In this document: positions 59,274-64,000 of the stretch, piece after piece
Layout of the letters: each line of letters starts with the position of its first letter
Numbering within the stretch: position 1 is the stretch's first letter
Position numbers and translations under genes: made by a program
DNA from: Chaenocephalus aceratus
Taxonomy: Eukaryota; Chordata; Actinopteri; Perciformes; Channichthyidae
Assembly: GCA_023974075.1 (NCBI GenBank)
Contig: JAMFTG010000670.1
Coordinates: 61,307-125,306, forward strand
DNA length: 64,000 nucleotides
Direction: 5' to 3'
The notes under the pieces: model-generated
Database searches by the model: none
Told to the model about the DNA's origin: nothing
The model's input: the letters and a program-made list of their open reading frames with translations, nothing else

Positions 59274-60222
59274 CTGGTCAATTTTGAGATGTTGTGCTAT
59301 TTTGATTCCATAACATGTTTTCTTTCAGGCTTTTGGAAGGAAAACGTACAAAATACACATTTAAGTGTTTATTTTACTATAGTTTTGTCTTTTTGCGTCT
59401 GTAGATTTCTCCTAAATTCACCAAAAGTTAGCATTCTAACGTAACATAAAGTACCCGCGACCGCTGTGTGCACCATGGCAACAGAGATATCGTTGGAAAG
59501 CTCCGTCTCTCCTGCACAATCTCATCGGATCCAAATATGGTCATTTCCTTTGTATCAGCAACCAATCGTGAAAGTACAAAAGGGTCTTAAACCAAGAAAC
59601 GAAATCTCATTGGCTGGTGTACATTTCTGACAACGTGATTCGTTCAGATGCGTCACGTGGTGTGCTAAAACACTTCCTGGTTAGCTTTCCGCTAGAAATT
59701 GAAATCTCAAAATGGCAAAAGAACGGCGAAAAAAACGTTCACAGAGAAGACGACAACAATTGTCACTTGCACGAAGCAAGGTTATACAAAAAACAAATGA
59801 CCCCGAACATGAAATACCTTCACGGAGTGCGTCGAGGCGCGAGCTGTCATCCAGAGAACAGGAGGGTTCAGCTAGCGCCTCACTGCAATCTGTAAAGGTC
59901 GTTTTCTCAAGATGAGTTTTTTTCTCCTACTCTTGAGTTCGACATTTCAACTTCAGTAGCACGTAGATACACCAAACCTTCCAGTTATATTCCTATCAAT
60001 ATTATGAAGGCTTTTACAGAAGGGTTTGTTCATATATCATTCATAGCCTGAATTATACAACATTGTACACCTAAAAACATGGTGAAAATTGATATTTTAG
60101 GGCTGTTGACAGTATTTTCTGATTTATGGAGTGATAAAAAGAGATATCCAATATCCCTTCTGTAAAAGCCTTAGATACTAATATGACTACAAAATGAAAC
60201 AAGAATTTTGAACCTGGCTTTA
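59274..60222 (+). repeat. Dispersed repeat D, copy 2
   Basis: The second copy of the 24.5-kb repeat, in the same orientation, with the same abrupt right edge after tggctttat. The 18-bp inverted pair is conserved at 60007-60024 and 60155-60172. Confidence 0.8.
59712..59915 (+). CDS. Basic 67-aa frame in repeat D, copy 2
   Basis: Starting MAKERRKKRSQRRRQQLSLA, it has the same length and ending as the copy at 24971-25174, with only Ser2/Ala and one Lys/Arg change seen and no frameshift. It is probably the first coding exon of an unrecognised mobile element. Expression is unknown. Confidence 0.4.
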   Translation: MAKERRKKRSQRRRQQLSLARSKVIQKTNDPEHEIPSRSASRRELSSREQEGSASASLQSVKVVFSR

Positions 60223-60609
60223 TGGGAGGAAGTAGGAGGGTTCAATCAGTCAAACCTAAATCATGGTGTTGCTCTGTAAATATCTCAAACTAAAGGCTCT
60301 TTCCCACTGAACACACACCCTCCAACACCCACCAACATCTGGCTTTTGTCTTCAGTGGTAAAGGTTACCTTCAATATTCATTCCCGGGACAAATGAGTCT
60401 GCAGCTTTATCAGAATTTATCGGCCAAAGCTCCGAACATCAGTTATGGAAACATGACAACTGGTAGACACCACCATTTTACCCATAATTAAGACATAGCT
60501 CTCCTAAAGACCGCCAAATGTAGTGCAGGAATGACTCCTTAACTTCGAAATGAATCAGCATTTTACCACTTCCTGTTCCCTATTCTCGAAATCAATGTTT
60601 TTTTGGATG

Positions 60610-61661
60610 AGATTTTGGTTAGAAGCCAGAAATAAGGTCTGTGGTTAACACAAGCAGAGTAGATTTGTTGTCCTACGGCATAAAATACGTCAGTTAATAA
60701 CCCACTGGTGAATTTATAAACAGTGGATGCTAACAAGTGTCTAAATGAGACGACTAGACGTCATCACGCCCAATATTAGCCACCTTTAGCTTAGCGGTGG
60801 TGACGTGAAGTCATGTGACCGTGCTGTAGTTCCTTTATAGCCCAATATCAGCCTCCTTTAGCTTAGCGGTGGTGACGTGAAGTCATGTGACCGTGCTGTA
60901 GTTCATTTATAGCCCAACATTAGCCACCTTTAGCTTAGCGGTGGTGACGTGAAGTCATGTGACCGTGCTGTAGTTCCTTTATATCCCAACATTAGCCGCC
61001 TTAGCTTAGCGGTGGTGACGTGAAGTCATGTGACCGTGCTGTAGTTCCTTTATAGCCCAACATTAGCCGCCTTTAGCTTAGCGGTGGTGGCGTGAAGTCA
61101 TGTGACCGTGCTGTAGTTCCTTTATAGCCCAACATTAGCCACCTTTAGCTTAGCGGTGGTGACGTGAAGTCATGTGACCGTGCTGTAGTTCATTTATAGC
61201 CCAACATTAGCCTCCTTTAGCTTAGCGGTGGAGACGTGAAGTCATGTGACCGTGCTGTAGTTCCTTTATAGCCCAACATTAGCCTCCTTTAGCTTAGCGG
61301 TGGTGACGTGAAGTCATGTGACCGTGCTGTAGTTCCTTTATAGCCCAACATTAGCCACCTTTAGCTTAGCGGTGGTGACGTGAAGTCATGTGACCGTGCT
61401 GTAGTTCCTTTATAGCCCAACATTAGCCGCCTTTAGCTTAGCGGTGGTGACGTGAAGTCATGTGACCATGCTGTAGTTCCTTTATAGCCCAACATTAGCC
61501 ACCTTTAGCTTAGCGGTGGTGACGTGAAGTCATGTGACCATGCTGTAGTTCCTTTATAGCCCAACATTAGCCGCCTTTAGCTTAGCGGTGGAGACGTGAA
61601 GTCATGGGACCGTGCTGTAGTTCCTTTATAGCCCAACATTAGCCGCCTTTAGCTTAGCAGT
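60610..61661 (+). repeat. Dispersed repeat E, copy 3, with 72-bp minisatellite
   Basis: The flank 60610-60768 matches repeat E copy 2. About 12 tandem units follow (60769-61661), with the same unit as at 45.5 kb and fewer indels. Unit variants (gccacc, gcctcc, gccgcc; gagacg, ggcg) show partial homogenisation. Confidence 0.9.
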
Positions 61662-63303
<1,642 letters not shown>

Positions 63304-63857
63304 TAGGGATGTCCCGATCACCTTTTTTTGCTCCCGATCCGATTCCGATCATTTGATTTTGACAATCTGCCGATACCGATTTTACCCGATCCGATCTTTA
63401 TGCAATGCATTAAGAGAAAAAAAAGGTAACAGATAACGGCTGGTCATCCAACGCGATGAATTCAGCTATCTTTGCTGTTATTTTGTTGGCCTTTTTACTG
63501 TTCTGGGGCAGTTTCTCTTTCCTTTTGAAAGCCTCTGAAAGTGTTGTCTCAGTGCCGTTCCCCGAGTGGCCGCTGTGTACTCGCCGTGTTGTTGTTGGTG
63601 TTTGTTTCTCAGGTAGCGTATTAGATTGGTCGTGTTGAACGTAGCTCTGTTCTTTCCACCACGCGGAACCTCTGCCTTGCAAACATTGCATCTGGCTGTT
63701 ACACTGCCTTGTAACATTAAATTTAAAAAAAAAAAATTATTAAAAAAAATAAATAAAAAATCCCGATCCCCGATTTTTTTCTCCCGATCCCCGATTTTTT
63801 GAAAATCACGTGATCGGCTCCGATCCCCGATCACGTGATCGGATCGGGACATCTCTA
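63304..63857 (-). mobile_element. hAT family C, copy 2
   Basis: Ends TAGGGATGTCCCGATCACC and GATCGGGACATCTCTA with the perfect 8-bp duplication tatattac (63296-63303 and 63858-63865). At 554 bp it is shorter than copy 1, and it lacks the extended 5' region and copy 1's fold-back. Confidence 0.92.
63410..63720 (-). pseudogene. BED zinc-finger fragment in hAT C copy 2
   Basis: CNVCKAEVPRGGKNRATFNT followed by TNLIRYLRNKHQQQH gives a complete-looking Cys-x2-Cys...His BED finger. A frameshift follows, then SEAFKRKEKLPQNSKKANKI and AEFIALDDQPLSV in another frame. This is the N-terminal part of a hAT transposase; the catalytic part is deleted. Confidence 0.78.
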
Positions 63858-64000
63858 TATATTACCATTAAAGTGGATTATTGTTTAACGGTTAATTGTA
63901 TGCTCTGGACTCCTTCCTGTAAAGATATCAGCTTGTTTAGGGACGCGCGGAGATTTGGAAAAGCGGACTAGTTATCCACTCACATCTCTATCAGTACTCA
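63858..64000. other. Window end, nothing recognised
   Basis: No gene or repeat boundary was identified beyond the hAT duplication. Confidence 0.4.

Overview
This window is vertebrate nuclear DNA, almost certainly from a teleost fish. It has large introns, long (GT)n and (CA)n microsatellites, and many fish-type transposons: Harbinger-like MITEs with TWA target sites, hAT elements with 8-bp duplications, L2- and Rex3-like LINE ends, a tRNA-derived SINE, a Tc1-like relic and a solo LTR. No prokaryotic features, rRNA genes or CRISPR arrays were seen.

Two host genes can be supported. The first (1381-4826, minus strand) resolves into seven exons whose splice sites and phases fit throughout. It encodes a 427-residue membrane receptor of the CD300/pIgR-like immunoglobulin superfamily: signal peptide, two Ig-type domains, Ser/Thr stalk, one membrane span, and a tail with seven Yxx(I/V) motifs. 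Three of those motifs come from a 45-bp tandem repeat inside the last exon. The second gene is an angiopoietin, most like angpt1. Only its first coding exon (19213-19596, plus strand) is present. No later angiopoietin exon was recognised, so 19597-64000 is best read as intron 1 or part of it.

Layout: 1-1040 is the 3' flank of the receptor gene with a solo LTR; 1381-4826 is the receptor gene with a hAT insertion in intron 3; 4827-18200 is intergenic DNA with hAT, Harbinger-like and TTAA-type elements; 18200-19596 is the angpt1 promoter region, leader and exon 1; 19597-64000 is repeat-rich intronic DNA.

The more unusual material is in the repeats. One MITE family (A, four copies) has TWA-type target sites and keeps the start of a MADF/Myb-SANT-like DNA-binding gene; one copy has become a fold-back with two equal 393-bp arms. 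A second MITE (F) carries a frameshifted MADF relic of its own. Two distant loci hold the same 72-bp-unit minisatellite inside the same dispersed repeat. An L2-like LINE tail has expanded to 42 perfect AAGGC units. Two copies of a ~950-bp repeat of unknown class share a nearly identical basic 67-codon reading frame. Several further fold-back structures occur (33.2, 38.2, 51.4 and 58.9 kb). I see no evidence of an operon-like or multi-gene novel system; the novelty here is in gene and transposon remodelling.
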